Source: DATCJA01 sp963734635 (GTDB lineage Bacteria; Acidobacteriota; Vicinamibacteria; Vicinamibacterales; UBA2999). From it: 64,000 nucleotides of DNA. Location of the stretch: the NCBI GenBank assembly GCA_963734635.1, contig CAVTIA010000003.1, positions 124,001-188,000 of the forward strand, given 5' to 3'. Shown piece after piece: positions 17,305-27,334 of this stretch. The notes beneath the pieces were generated by a model. That model ran no database searches. It saw only the letters and a program-made list of their open reading frames with translations, and was not told where the DNA came from. Position 1 is the first letter of the stretch, and every line of letters starts with the position of its first letter. Position numbers and translations under genes: made by a program.

Positions 17305-18459
17305 GTGCGACGTTTTTCAATCGTTCTGACAGCGCTTGTGGCCGTACTCGTGCTGTACGCGGCGATGCGGCCGCAATTGTCCTGGCGCGTGGAGGCCCAG
17401 GCGCCGCCACCGGTCAATAACTCGAATGTGCCCCGACTGCCGCTCGAGGTGGTGCCGGACTTCCTGAAGTACCCGCCGACGATGAACCTGGGCGAGACGC
17501 TCGGCGTCGCGGTCAACTCGAAGGGCGACGTCGTCGTGCTCAATCATCCGGGCTCGCCCACGACTGGACCGCTGTACGGCAACGCGACCACGCAGCTCCT
17601 CGTCTTCGATCGATCAGGTAAGTTCGTGAAGGAGATCGGCCAGGGCGTGTACGGTCTCGGATACGCGCACGCGGTGCGCTTCGACCGCTACGACAACCTG
17701 TGGGTCGTCGACAAGGGGACGAACGCCGTTATGAAGTTCAACCCGGCGGGCTACGTGACGATGAATCTCGGTCGCCGGCCCGAGGGATATGAGGGCGAGT
17801 ATCACCGCCCTGAGCCTGAAAAGGCGGTTCCAGTCGACGGCCTCTTCAACGGACCGACCGACGTCGCGTGGGACGCGAACGACAACGTCTACATCAGCGA
17901 GGGCTACGTCAACAACCGCATCGCGAAGTTCGACAAGAACGGCAACTGGGTAAAAACGTGGGGCCAGTACGGTGAAGGTGGCGAGCACGCGAACCTGAAC
18001 CCGGGGCACTTCCGCAACGTGCACACGATGCAGATCGATCGACAGGGCAACATCTACGCCGGCGACCGTGGCAACCGGAGAATCCACGTGTTCGACAGCG
18101 ATGGCAGGTTCATCCGCTTTCTCCACATGAACGTGCCCTACGACAAGTCTCGTCACCCGGTGCTCGGGAACCTTCCCCCGAATCGCCCGGACGAGACCGC
18201 TCCCTGGACGATGTGCATCACGAATGGGCCGACACAGCACCTCTTCGTGATGGACTCGGAGCCAGGTCGTCTCTACAAGATGACGCTCGACGGCAAGATC
18301 GTCGGAGTCTACGGTGAATCGGGACGTCAGGCCGGGCAGTTCAACTGGCCGCACGGACTCGCGTGTCCATCGGAAAACGAGCTGTACGTGGCCGACATGA
18401 ACAACTGGCGGATTGTGAAGCTGGTCACGAGTCAGCGGACGACAACCTCCAGCCGGTAG
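17305..18459 (+). CDS. Exported NHL-repeat beta-propeller protein
   Basis: A 384-residue protein starting at GTG 17305, supported by GAGGAGGG five bases upstream. An N-terminal hydrophobic stretch (FSIVLTALVAVLVLYAAM) exports or anchors it. NHL-type blades follow: GVAVNSKGDVVVLNHP, LLVFDRSGKFVKEIGQG, AVRFDRYDNLWVVDKGTNAVMKF, DVAWDANDNVYISEGYVNNRIAKFDKNGNWVKTWG, MQIDRQGNIYAGDRGNRRIHVFDSDGRF and a last ELYVADMNNWRIVKL. Such propellers bind ligands or act as lyases (peptidyl-hydroxyglycine lyase type); no catalytic set can be assigned here. Paralogues at 18556 and 33441 share the YISEGYVN-type blade. Confidence 0.8.
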   Translation: MRRFSIVLTALVAVLVLYAAMRPQLSWRVEAQAPPPVNNSNVPRLPLEVVPDFLKYPPTMNLGETLGVAVNSKGDVVVLNHPGSPTTGPLYGNATTQLLVFDRSGKFVKEIGQGVYGLGYAHAVRFDRYDNLWVVDKGTNAVMKFNPAGYVTMNLGRRPEGYEGEYHRPEPEKAVPVDGLFNGPTDVAWDANDNVYISEGYVNNRIAKFDKNGNWVKTWGQYGEGGEHANLNPGHFRNVHTMQIDRQGNIYAGDRGNRRIHVFDSDGRFIRFLHMNVPYDKSRHPVLGNLPPNRPDETAPWTMCITNGPTQHLFVMDSEPGRLYKMTLDGKIVGVYGESGRQAGQFNWPHGLACPSENELYVADMNNWRIVKLVTSQRTTTSSR

Positions 18460-18473
18460 GTTGTCATGGGTGA

Positions 18474-18540
18474 GGTCCGGCTGAAGCCGGACACTACGTA
18501 CGATTGCGATACGTAGGCCGGGTCCTTTCGGACCCGGCTC
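18474..18540. repeat. REP-like hairpin (inverted) and a related GGGTCC hairpin
   Basis: 18474-18498 is the inverted form GTCCGGCTGAAGCCGGAC followed by ACTACG. 18511-18540 is a second type, CCGGGTCCTTTCGGACCCGG, also flanked by a CGTAG edge. They lie between two convergent NHL genes and could end transcription in both directions. Confidence 0.8.
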
Positions 18541-18555
18541 GAAGCCGGAGACTGT

Positions 18556-19678
18556 CTATCTGGCGTTGAATCTCTGAACCCGATTGTTCGGATCGACTTC
18601 GCCCGTGTAGAGATTGCCGCTCGAATCGGCGGCCACCATGTGCAGGGCGTTGAAGCCGCCGCCGTTGCGACCGAGATAACCAATCCGCCCGCTGATCCTG
18701 TCCGTCTGCCGGTTGACCAGCCAGACCACGTTGTTCATGTGGTCGCCGATGAAGAGCGACCGACCGTCCTTCGTGAGCGCAAGGCCCACCGCCGACCCGT
18801 CGCCGAGCGTTTCGGGCGCAACCGAAAACTCGCGTACGAACTTCCCCTGTTTGTTGAAGACCTGGATGCGATTGGCCTGTCGATCCGCGACGTACACATC
18901 GTTGCCCGCAACCAGCACCGTCACGTGCCCGAGGAAATCCTTGTACGTCGTGCAGCGGTACTTTCGGGTCGTACTTGGCCCGCGGCATTGGCGCAATCTC
19001 GCTGAGCGGTTTCCCATAGGCCCCCCAGCCGCGCTTGAACTTGTACGTGTCCATGTCGAACACCAGGACGCGGCCGGCAAGGTAGTTGTCGATCACGTAC
19101 ACCTCGCGCGCGGGCTCGTCGAACGACGCGCCTTCGACGCCCGTCACGAGCATCTCGGTTCCCGCCGGAATCGCCGGTGAAGGGGGCCCACCCTGGCGCG
19201 CAGGCGTGGGGCGCTGCGGCGATCGCGGGAATTCGGCGATCAGCTTCCCTGGCTTCGTGTAGATGCGGAACGTATCGGAGCCCACCCAGACCTGATCCTT
19301 GGAATCGACCATGAGCATGTGCCCCTGCGGCGTGTCCCACGAGTGGAGCAGGTTCCCCTGGCGGTCGAATGCCAACACCGCGGGCGCCTTGACACAGCAC
19401 TCGGCTTGCGGCGGGTCGAGCGCGGCGAAGTTCTCGGTCTCGTTCAGGTCGTTTGGACGGTGGAGCACCCAAACGATGTCGTCATTGTCGACGGCGAGCC
19501 CGGTGACGCCGCCGAATGTCCACTTGTTCGGCAGCGGCAGCTTGGGCCACGAGCCGTCAAAGACGTACGACTGAGCGGCGCGATTCTCCTGCGCACGTGC
19601 GTTCGGAGGCGACTGGAGCATCAATCCGCACAGGACGAGGAGCAACACCATGACGACGTTCCGGGTTGCAGCGCGCAT
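18556..19678 (-). CDS. Exported NHL-repeat beta-propeller protein, one frameshift
   Basis: About 374 residues. ATG 19678 is preferred because GGAGGG lies 7 bp upstream. The signal peptide is VVMVLLLVLCGLMLQSPPNARAQ. Blades: GGVTGLAVDNDDIVWVLHRPN, AVLAFDRQGNLLHSWDTPQGH, MLMVDSKDQVWVGS, VYVIDNYLAGRVLVFD. Near 18955 the run AAA in CCGAAAGTACC breaks the frame; one A fewer gives DPKYRCTTYKDFLGHVTVL and the remaining blades to NRVQRFNAR. A miscalled homopolymer is the simplest reading. Convergent with the previous NHL gene. Confidence 0.78.
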
Positions 19679-19975
19679 ATGACAGCCCTCCATGCGATGT
19701 CAGATTGCAGGAGCCGGTATTATGCCCTTGTCCCAGTTGCTTCGTCATTCCTGACCGACGCTCGCCTTTTCCCGCACAACTGATCAGTCAAACGAGGTGC
19801 ACGAACCGGAGCGGTCGCGATCCGTCGGCACAACTTGTGCGGCGCAGCGCCAACGATCGAGTGCGCGCGGCTTTTTGGGGCAGTTCCTGGGCCGACACGA
19901 AGGAGGCCACGACGGGCCGCGGCCGGTCCCGCGACGCACGGCTTCCGGGGACATCGAGCGGATGGGAGGCGCACC
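19679..19975. other. Divergent intergenic region of 297 bp, no gene
   Basis: Separates an NHL gene (minus) from the DUF1254 gene (plus). I see no RNA gene or conserved reading frame. It contains GCTTTTTGGGGCAGTTC at 19870-19886, nearly identical to 3690-3707 upstream of the MBL-fusion gene, and CATAATAC at about 19720 on the minus strand that could serve as a weak -10. Confidence 0.4.
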
Positions 19976-21388
19976 ATGATGCCAACACTCATCGAGCAGC
20001 ATTACGAATTCAAGGGCGGCTATCCTGCGCGCGAGACCATCCGGCACGCCTATGACGAGCTGGACTTGCTTCGGGCGTTGCAGATGTATCGGGCCTTCTA
20101 CCCGACGGTGTCTGGTGCCGCCATTTTCAGGGGCAGTGCCAACGTAGGCGTCGCACCCAACAAAGTCTTCGGATCGATGGACACGCGGCCGAGACACATC
20201 GGGTACACGCTCAACTCCGATACGCCGTATGGCCTCATGCTGCTCGATCTGCACATCGGTCCGATAGTGATCGAGCTTCCACCGGGACCGCTGGTCGCCG
20301 CCGCGATGGATATTCATCAGCGGTGGATTCTGGACATGGGCCTCCCGGGGCCGGACGCTGGCAAGGGCGGCAAGCACCTGCTGCTACCACCCGGCCACAA
20401 GGGAGAAGTGCCCTCGGGGTACAACGCCGGTACCTCGGCGTCGTTTCGCGCGCTCGGGGCCGTTCGCGCGATTCCACAGAATGGAGATGTTGCCGGCGCG
20501 CTCGAGCTCCTGAAGCGGGTCAAGGTGCATCCTGTGCACCCCACTTCCGATTGGACGGATCCGAGATGGCTCGACATGACACCCATGGCACAGGACACGA
20601 CGCCGCACGCGTGGGAAGAGACGCTCCGGTACTGGCAGGTGCTGCACGACGTCGTCAACTCTGAGCCCGCTGTCGAGGACTATCGCGAGCATTATGGTGA
20701 GCTCGCCGCACTGGGCATTGCCAAGGGCCGGCCCTTCGCGCCCGATGCGCGCATGAAGCGGATCCTCGAGCAGGCGGCGCAGAACGCGTGTGCGCAGATG
20801 CGCGTCGAGTCGTTTGCCGATCGGCGGCCCGATCGCGTCGTCTGGAAAGACCGGCAATGGGAGTGGGCGGCGCTGCGGTCCGAGAACGGGACGTTCGACA
20901 CACCGGACTACAGGGACACGTACGCTCGTGACAAGTGGTTTTTCCAGGCCATTGCGGCATCGCCTGCGATGTTCCGTCGCGATCCTGGCGCCGGCTCGCT
21001 GTACTGGCTCGGACTTCGCGACAAGAGCGGCGCCTACCTCGATGGCGGAAAGACCTACAAGCTCACGGTTCCTCAGCCGGTGCCTGGAAAGCTGTTCTGG
21101 TCCGTCACCGTTTATGACGCCGAAACACGCAGCCAGATCGCGACCGACCAGGGCAAAGCCGCGCTGCGATCGATGTTCGAGCTGAAGAACAGGACGTCAG
21201 AGAAGACCGTGGACCTCTATTTCGGTCCGAAAGCGCTCATCGATCACGAAGGCGAGTGGATCAGGACCATTCCCGGCAAGGGGTGGTTTGTGTACTTCCG
21301 CATTTACGGTCCCGAGCAGGCCGCTTTCGATGGCTCCTGGAAGCCTGGGGATTTCGAACAGGTGGCCAACCTTCGCGTGCAGTCATAA
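19976..21388 (+). CDS. DUF1254/DUF1214 domain protein
   Basis: A 470-residue protein. ATG 19976 follows GGGAGGCGCACC; a second ATG is adjacent. No signal peptide is apparent. The N-terminal half has YPTVSGAAIFRGSANVGVAPNKVFG and TLNSDTPYGLMLLDLHIGPIVIELPPGPL, the DUF1254 pattern. The C-terminal half has YTARDKWFFQAIAASPAM-like, YWLGLRDKSGAYLDGGKTYKLTVP and FWSVTVYDAETRSQI, the DUF1214 pattern, ending KGWFVYFRIYGPEQAAFDGSWKPGDFE. The function of this pair is not established; the order and length match the common two-domain form. The gene ends in a strong hairpin shared with the convergent receptor. Confidence 0.85.
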   Translation: MMPTLIEQHYEFKGGYPARETIRHAYDELDLLRALQMYRAFYPTVSGAAIFRGSANVGVAPNKVFGSMDTRPRHIGYTLNSDTPYGLMLLDLHIGPIVIELPPGPLVAAAMDIHQRWILDMGLPGPDAGKGGKHLLLPPGHKGEVPSGYNAGTSASFRALGAVRAIPQNGDVAGALELLKRVKVHPVHPTSDWTDPRWLDMTPMAQDTTPHAWEETLRYWQVLHDVVNSEPAVEDYREHYGELAALGIAKGRPFAPDARMKRILEQAAQNACAQMRVESFADRRPDRVVWKDRQWEWAALRSENGTFDTPDYRDTYARDKWFFQAIAASPAMFRRDPGAGSLYWLGLRDKSGAYLDGGKTYKLTVPQPVPGKLFWSVTVYDAETRSQIATDQGKAALRSMFELKNRTSEKTVDLYFGPKALIDHEGEWIRTIPGKGWFVYFRIYGPEQAAFDGSWKPGDFEQVANLRVQS

Positions 21389-21397
21389 GCGAAAGCA

Positions 21398-21422
21398 GGG
21401 CCGGTTCGACGCGAACCGGCCC
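21398..21422. terminator. Bidirectional hairpin terminator
   Basis: A perfect 11-bp stem GGGCCGGTTCG (21398-21408) pairs with CGAACCGGCCC (21412-21422) around an ACG loop. Short CTTTCG and CGAAAG runs flank it. It lies in the 57 bp between two convergent genes. Confidence 0.8.
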
Positions 21423-21445
21423 CCTTTCGTAGGAGCGGCCTGCTC

Positions 21446-24400
21446 TTAGAAGCCGTATTTCACGCCGAACTGCATGATGCGCGGCGCGCCCTCCATGGAT
21501 GTGATGCGGCCGAACGCGCCTGAGTGAAGTTGTACGTGGGTCCGGTCGGCGTTGGAGTAGTCGGCGTGCGCCAGTTGAACGTGTTGAAGCAGGTTGAACG
21601 TCTCCACGCGCAACTCGAGCGTGCGGACCCCGCCGAAGCGGACGAGCCGTCGACAGCGCCACGTCGAGCGTCCGGAACCCGGGCGCCCGCACGCTGTTGC
21701 GCTCGATAGTTGCCGAGCGTGCCCAGGCGCCGGCTGCGCGAACGCGGCCGGGTTCAGCCAGTGGTCCACGCGTCTTGTCGCCGTACGGGTCGTCGCAGGC
21801 ACCTGATTGACGCGCTGATTCTGGATGCCGGTGAACGCGCGGTCCTGGCCCGGAGATGACGTTGATCGGGTGCCCCGACCGGGCGCTGAAGATGCCCGAC
21901 ACGCGCCAGTCCGAGAGCCGACCGCGCGCATCGCGCGGCTGGCAAACTGCGGCGTCTGCGCGCCCGGCGACTGAACGACGCCGATGTGCGTGCGATCCTG
22001 ATCGCACACGCCGCGATCGAACGATCGGGATCGTCCGGGTTGGTGTAGCCGTTGGCGATCTGCGGAATCCGCCCGTTTGGAAGCGAGGGATCGCCGAAGC
22101 AGCGCGACAGCGTGTAGTTACCGCTGAGGCTCACGCCGTCGTGGCGCGACGCTGAAACGACAGCTTCAGCCCTCGATAGTCCTGCGTCCCGACGGCGTCG
22201 TGGATGTCGAGATTGCCGATGAGCGGCGCCGCCGCCGGGTTCTCGCTCGACAACGAGAACACGCGCCGCTGGTTCAGATTCGCGGTGGTCGAGCTCGGGT
22301 AGAACACGCCGCCGCAGCGTGCCTGCGCCGGTGCCCAGGAAGACGCCCGGATTGATCGCGACCTGGTTCCACAGCCGGTCGGTGTGGCTGCCGATATAGC
22401 TCGCCGCCACCTGCCAGTCGGTCCGAACTGCTGCTCGATCGTCACGTTCCACTGCTGGACGCGGGGCGAGTTGATGTATCGGGGTCGACGGCGCCAAATG
22501 CGCCATACGGGATGAACTGGTGTCCGGTTCGTGAGAATCGGGTGCGGATCCCCACCCACAAAGTGCGCGTAGGGATCGATCGAATCCGTCCCGGCGGATC
22601 TTCGAGCAGCTGCGTGCGGTTGCCGAACGGCGGCGAGTTCGCGTTGATCAGTTGTATTCCGCGTTCGGGAAGTCGTAGGTGAGCCCGTAGGACGCGCGAA
22701 CCGCCGTGCGGCCGTCGCCCGCTGAGTCCCAGCCCAGCCCCACGCGCGGCGAGAAGTTCCACCACTGCGTGTTCAGCCCCCTCGTTGCCGGACGGGGAAC
22801 CCGGGATCGCCGGGATAGATGAGCCCGGCCGGCGCGTTCCGGATACACCGTGCTTCTGACGTTGTTGCTGAGGAAGTTGTCGCAGGCTGAAGTTGTAGAC
22901 GGCGCCGTTCAGGACGCTCTGCCCGAAGTACGGCTCCCAGCGCAGGCCCGCATTGAGGGTGACCCGGCTGGCTCGCCCGCCAGGTGTCCTGGGCGTAGAG
23001 GCCCGCGTACCACTGGATTCATCGGCAGACGCGCCGGTCCGCCGTGCTCCAGGACCGGCCGACCCGTCCCATCGAGAAGGTCCGCCAGCCCGAGGCCGGT
23101 CAACTGGCCGGTGAAGCTCCAGTTGCCGCCGGAGCGCGCGTGCGACGGAAAGTGAAACTGCCAGTAGGCGAAGGTTGCCGCCGAGCGCCATCTGGTGGTC
23201 GCCGCGCACGAGCGTGAGGTCGTCGCTCGATTTGCGACGCGTCATCGTGAATCGACTCGGCGCCCGGATTGTTCACCTGGAACCCGTTACCCGAGACGAT
23301 GCACGACCTCGACGTGCGGGCTGATAGCTGTAGACGTCTGACGCCGATGTCGTACGGCTCGAACGTCTCCGGAGCGAGGCGGAATACGCCGGACCCGATT
23401 GAACGAGAACCGCAGCGAGTTCACCGTGTTGGACCCGAAGACGCGCGTGTCGCCGACGACCAGCGAGTGGGCCAGCGCGTCGATGCCCAGGATCGTTCCT
23501 ATTGCTCTGCGGCGTCATACAGCGACAGCGCGGTGTCCCCTTCCCGCATCGGGATCGGCTTGTCGTACTTGGTGGCCATGTACCGGCCGAAGATCGTGTC
23601 GTCGGCGGTCCGCTGATAGTCGACGCGTCCCCACGTACTGCCGCTCGTTGCTGTCGTGCTGCAACGCGTAGGTCACCTGGCCGCAGGGATCGGTGGTGGT
23701 CGGCAGATACTTGATCATGTTCACCGCGGCTCGGCTGAACTGCGCGGGATCGATGCGGTTGTTCACGAATCCGCCGCGTCAGCGTGATCTGCCGCGCCGC
23801 CGTTGCACGCGCGGAGACGCGAATGTCGTGAAGTCGCCGGCCAGCATCGCGGCGGTCGGCACCCAGGCGATATTGGCGGCCGGCTGCTGTCTTGACCCTG
23901 GTGGCCTGGATACGCAGCCGAAGAAAAAGAGCTTGTTGTGCACGATCGGCCCGCCGAACGTGCCGCCGAACTGATTACGCTGCAGCCCATCATCCACAGG
24001 CTTGCCGTCCGGCCCCATCGGGGCGAACGGGTTCGATGGCGTTGAAGCGGCGATCGCGGAAGAACTCGAACAGCGTTGCCGGAGAAGCGGTTCGTGCCCG
24101 ACTTGGTCACCGCGTTGACCGCGGCGCCCGAGTGCATGCCGTTCTGGGCGGTCAGGCCGCTGGTCGCGACGCTGAACTCCTGCAGCGCATCCGGGAACGG
24201 GAACGGCAGGTTCAGGTTGTCCTGCGGGTTGTTGTGCATGGCGCCGTCGAGCAGGTAGGCGACGCCGAAGGACTGTCCGCCGGCGACCGATATCCCGATG
24301 CCTCCGGGCAAGCCACCGCTGCGGTGCGACGTGATCGTCTGCACGGCGGCGCCGGCAATCATCACGAGCTCGACCGCGTTGCGGCCGTTGAGCGGCAGCG

Positions 24401-24835
24401 CCAGGATCTCCTCGTTCTGCACGACGTCGCTGATGCCGGAGCTCTGCACGTCCACGAGCGGCGCCGCCGCCTCGACCGTCACGGACTCCTCGAGCGCACC
24501 GACGGCAGAGACGACGTTGATCACTGGCGAGGCCGCCACCTGCAGGACGATGCCGGTCTGGACGTAGGTGCGGAAACCTGACAGCGACACATCCAGCCGA
24601 TACGGACCAGGGGCAGGTTCGACAACACGTACGAACCGTTTCCGTCGGTCACGTCGCTTCGGGTAAAGCCCGTGTCAGTTTGCGTGACCGTGACGGTGAC
24701 GCCGGGCAGAACCGCGCCACTTTCGTCGGTCACCCTGCCGCTCAGTTGAGCCGTTGACAACTGCGCCGAGGCAACGCCGCCGGTGATCAGAACAAGCACG
24801 ACGCCGACCGAGAAACCCCTCAGGAAGCGCTTCAT
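21446..24835 (-). pseudogene. TonB-dependent receptor, Oar-like, broken by many frameshifts
   Basis: Reading across frames gives an about 1130-residue receptor: signal peptide (LVLITGGVASAQ), CarboxypepD_reg-like domain (LSGRVTDESGAVLPGVTVTV), bridge (EESVTVEAAAPLVDVQSSG), plug (LALPLNGRNAVELVMIAGAAV, GQSFGVAYLLDGAMHN) and barrel ending MQFGVKYGF. ATG 24835 follows GGAGGGTGTG. The frame changes ten or more times, about every 100-200 bp. Examples: CTGGTCCG near 24610 would be restored by one extra G (NLPLGPYRL), and ATCGAACCC near 24030 by removing a G (AINPFAPMG). Every piece still encodes good receptor sequence, so a badly called stretch is likelier than long decay. Neighbouring receptors are intact. 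Confidence 0.75.
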
Positions 24836-24900
24836 CACACCCTCCGTAGCGAAAACGGAACGTTAAGAGGCCGAGCGAATGGAGGTGTGTGGTAGGGCGG

Positions 24901-24928
24901 AGTATACGCCCGTCATCAGGCGGGTCAA
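24901..24928 (-). promoter_or_regulatory. Sigma-70-like promoter for the broken TonB receptor
   Basis: On the minus strand, TTGACC (24928-24923), a 16-bp spacer and TATACT (24906-24901). It reads toward ATG 24835 with a leader of about 60 bases. This is one of the best promoter matches in the window. Confidence 0.6.
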
Positions 24929-24932
24929 GAGC

Positions 24933-24964
24933 AAGGTGCGAGGGTGCGACGGTGCGAGGGTGCG
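24933..24964. repeat. 8-bp-period tandem array
   Basis: Four contiguous octamers of the form ANGGTGCG: AAGGTGCG, AGGGTGCG, ACGGTGCG, AGGGTGCG. It sits between the receptor promoter and the end of zwf, like the heptamer arrays elsewhere but with period 8. Confidence 0.8.
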
Positions 24965-24972
24965 GAGTGATT

Positions 24973-26515
24973 TCAGGGCCTCCAGTCCCGGCCGTCGCGG
25001 GCAATCAGCTCGTCGGCCTCGGGCGGGCCCATGCTGCCCGGCTCGTATTGCGGGATGGATGCTCGACTCTCAGCATCCCATTCTTCGAGAATCGGCGTCA
25101 CGAACCGCCACGCCTGCTCGACACCGTCCCGCCTCATGAAGAGCATCGCGTCGCCCCGCATGCAGTCGAGCAGCAGACGCTCGTACGCTTCGGAGATTGG
25201 CTTGTGAAAGGCGTCGGCGTAACTCATGTTCATCCGCACATTGCCCACAGAGAGCTGCTCACCAGGAACCTTGGCCACGAACCGCAACGAGACCCCCTCA
25301 TGCGGTTGAATACGTAGCGTGAGCACATTGGGCGCGATGATCTGACAGGCTTCCGGCTGAGGGAACAGGCAAAGGGGCACTGGTTGAAAGTGAACTGACA
25401 CGCTCGTGCGCTTGCCAGCAAGCCGCTTTCCGGCACGCAAATAAAACGGCACGCCCTGCCATCGCCAGTTGTCGATCATCACTTTCATGGCGACGTAAGT
25501 TGGAGTCCTCGAGTCCGGCGAGACACCCGCTTCGTCCCTGTAGCCGAGGTATTGGGCGCGGACAACGTGCGTGCGGACGTCCGCACCGGCAATCGGGCGC
25601 AATGCCCGGAACACCTGCATCTTCTCGTCCCGAACATCATCGGCGTCAAAGGACGTCGGCGGCTCCATCGCACTGAGGGCGAGCACTTGAAGAAGGTGGT
25701 TCTGAGCGACATCCCGCAGCACGCCGGTCGAGTCGTAGAACCGGCCGCGTTGTTCGACGCCGATCGACTCCGCGGCGTCTATCTGCACGTGGTCGATGTA
25801 CTTGCGGTTCCAGAGCGGCTCGAAAATCGAGTTTCCGAAGCGGAACACGAGAATGTTCTGGACCGTCTCCTTGCCGAGATAGTGATCGATCCGGAAGGTC
25901 TGGCTTTCGTCGAGATACGCGGCCAGGAGCTCGTTGAGCGCCTCCGCAGACGATGAGATCGCGTCCGAACGGCTTTTCGATGATGACGCGGCAGAAAGGC
26001 TCGTTCGGCGACGTCGATTCTCTGTGCAGGAGTCCGTTCCGGTGGAGGTTCTCGATTATGACCGGGAAGAATTGAGGCGGGGTGGCGAGATAGAAGATCC
26101 GGTTGCCTCGTGTGCCTCGGTCGCGGTCCGCGTCCTCCAGCATCTTTTTCAGGCGGTCGTAGCTCTTTGCGTCCTCGAATGTTCCGGATGTGAAATCGAG
26201 CGCGGGTGCAAAGGAGTTCCACGTCGTCGAATCCATTGGCTGGCGGCGAGAAAACCGAGCGGTGGACTCACGCAAGCTCGCCCGCAACTCATCGGGAGTA
26301 ACGTTCCGACGGTCCATTCCGATGATGGCTATCGGTTTCGGCAGCGCACCGTCAACCATCAGGTTGTACAGCGCTGGGACAAGCTTCCGACGACTGAGGT
26401 CCCCATTGGCGCCGAAAATGACGAGCGCGCACGGCTCCGCCGTCGGTTCTCTCCGAATCGGAAGCCCCTGAATCTCCTCGACGGTAATCGCTGACGAAAT
26501 GGCGATATCGCTCAT
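24973..26515 (-). CDS. zwf: Glucose-6-phosphate 1-dehydrogenase, one frameshift
   Basis: Oxidises glucose 6-phosphate to 6-phosphogluconolactone with NAD(P)+, the entry step of the oxidative pentose phosphate pathway; cytosolic. About 514 residues across a frameshift, a normal length. The nucleotide motif is FGANGDLSRRKLVPALYNL near residue 35; EKPFGRD precedes the break at about 25960, and after it come ALNELLAAYLDESQ and the active-site RIDHYLGKETVQNILVFRFGN. The C-terminus has NVRMNMSYADAF and SEAYERLLLDCMRGD. GATCTCATCG at the break would be restored by one or two bases (DLSSSAEAL). Last gene of the operon, 12 bp after pgl. Confidence 0.9.
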
Positions 26516-26527
26516 ATCAGAGACGCT

Positions 26528-27334
26528 TCACGCGGGAGTCGAGAGATGGTCTGCACGCGAGCCGTCGAGCCTGCCTGCGGCGGCCCGATCCACAAACCAC
26601 ATGAGAACCCCGGACGTCGGCTGAATCATCTGAGCCGGCAGGCGTTGAGGATCGCGGGCGCCGTCCAGCACCAGAGCAAGCGCGTCCGCTTTTTCAGTCC
26701 CCGCCACCAGGAACATCACGTGTCGCGCGGCGTTGAGAAGTCGCGGTGTCATCGTCACGCGGTTGTCGGCGATCGCGGGCACATATTGCGATACCACCCA
26801 GCGCGAGGCCTCGCCGGCCAGGTCGGTGCCGGGAAAGAGCGATGCAGTGTGTCCGTCTGTCCCCATGCCGAGCAGCACAAGGTCGAACGCCGGTGGCGGC
26901 CCATCTGCCAATACGCCGAAGGCGCGTGCGACTTCACGCTCGTAGGCGAGGGCGGCAGCATCCAGGTCGGTTCGCTCTCCCTCGATGCGATGGATGTGAG
27001 CCGCGGGAATCGCCAGGGGTTCGAGCAGAACTTGGCGGGCCATCCTGTAGTTCGAATCGCTGTGATCGGAAGGGACTGCGCGTTCGTCACCCCAGAAGAA
27101 CTCGACGCGATCCCACGCCACCCGGTGGCGATACCGATCGGTGGTGAGAAGTTCGTATAAACGTCGCGGCGTCGAGCCTCCGCTCAGGGTGACGACGGCG
27201 CGACCACGCTCGGCAATTGCCTGGCACGCGATACTGCAGAACTCGCCGGCTGCCGCTTCACTCAATTCCTCGAGGTCGGCAAACTGCCGAATCTCTGTGC
27301 GAGGGGCGCTAACCACCGCTCGGACGCTCCACAT
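26528..27334 (-). CDS. pgl: 6-phosphogluconolactonase
   Basis: Hydrolyses 6-phosphogluconolactone to 6-phosphogluconate, between zwf and gnd in the pathway. 268 residues of the DevB/SOL type: LSGGSTPRRLYELL, VEFFWGDERAVPSDHSDSNYRMARQVLL, GMGTDGHTASLFPGT. ATG 27334 lies inside the 3' end of gnd (26-bp overlap), suggesting translational coupling. The ribosome-binding site is weak, and a GTG at 27316 is an alternative start. Gene order and spacing with zwf and gnd support the assignment. Confidence 0.9.
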   Translation of the reverse strand: MWSVRAVVSAPRTEIRQFADLEELSEAAAGEFCSIACQAIAERGRAVVTLSGGSTPRRLYELLTTDRYRHRVAWDRVEFFWGDERAVPSDHSDSNYRMARQVLLEPLAIPAAHIHRIEGERTDLDAAALAYEREVARAFGVLADGPPPAFDLVLLGMGTDGHTASLFPGTDLAGEASRWVVSQYVPAIADNRVTMTPRLLNAARHVMFLVAGTEKADALALVLDGARDPQRLPAQMIQPTSGVLMWFVDRAAAGRLDGSRADHLSTPA

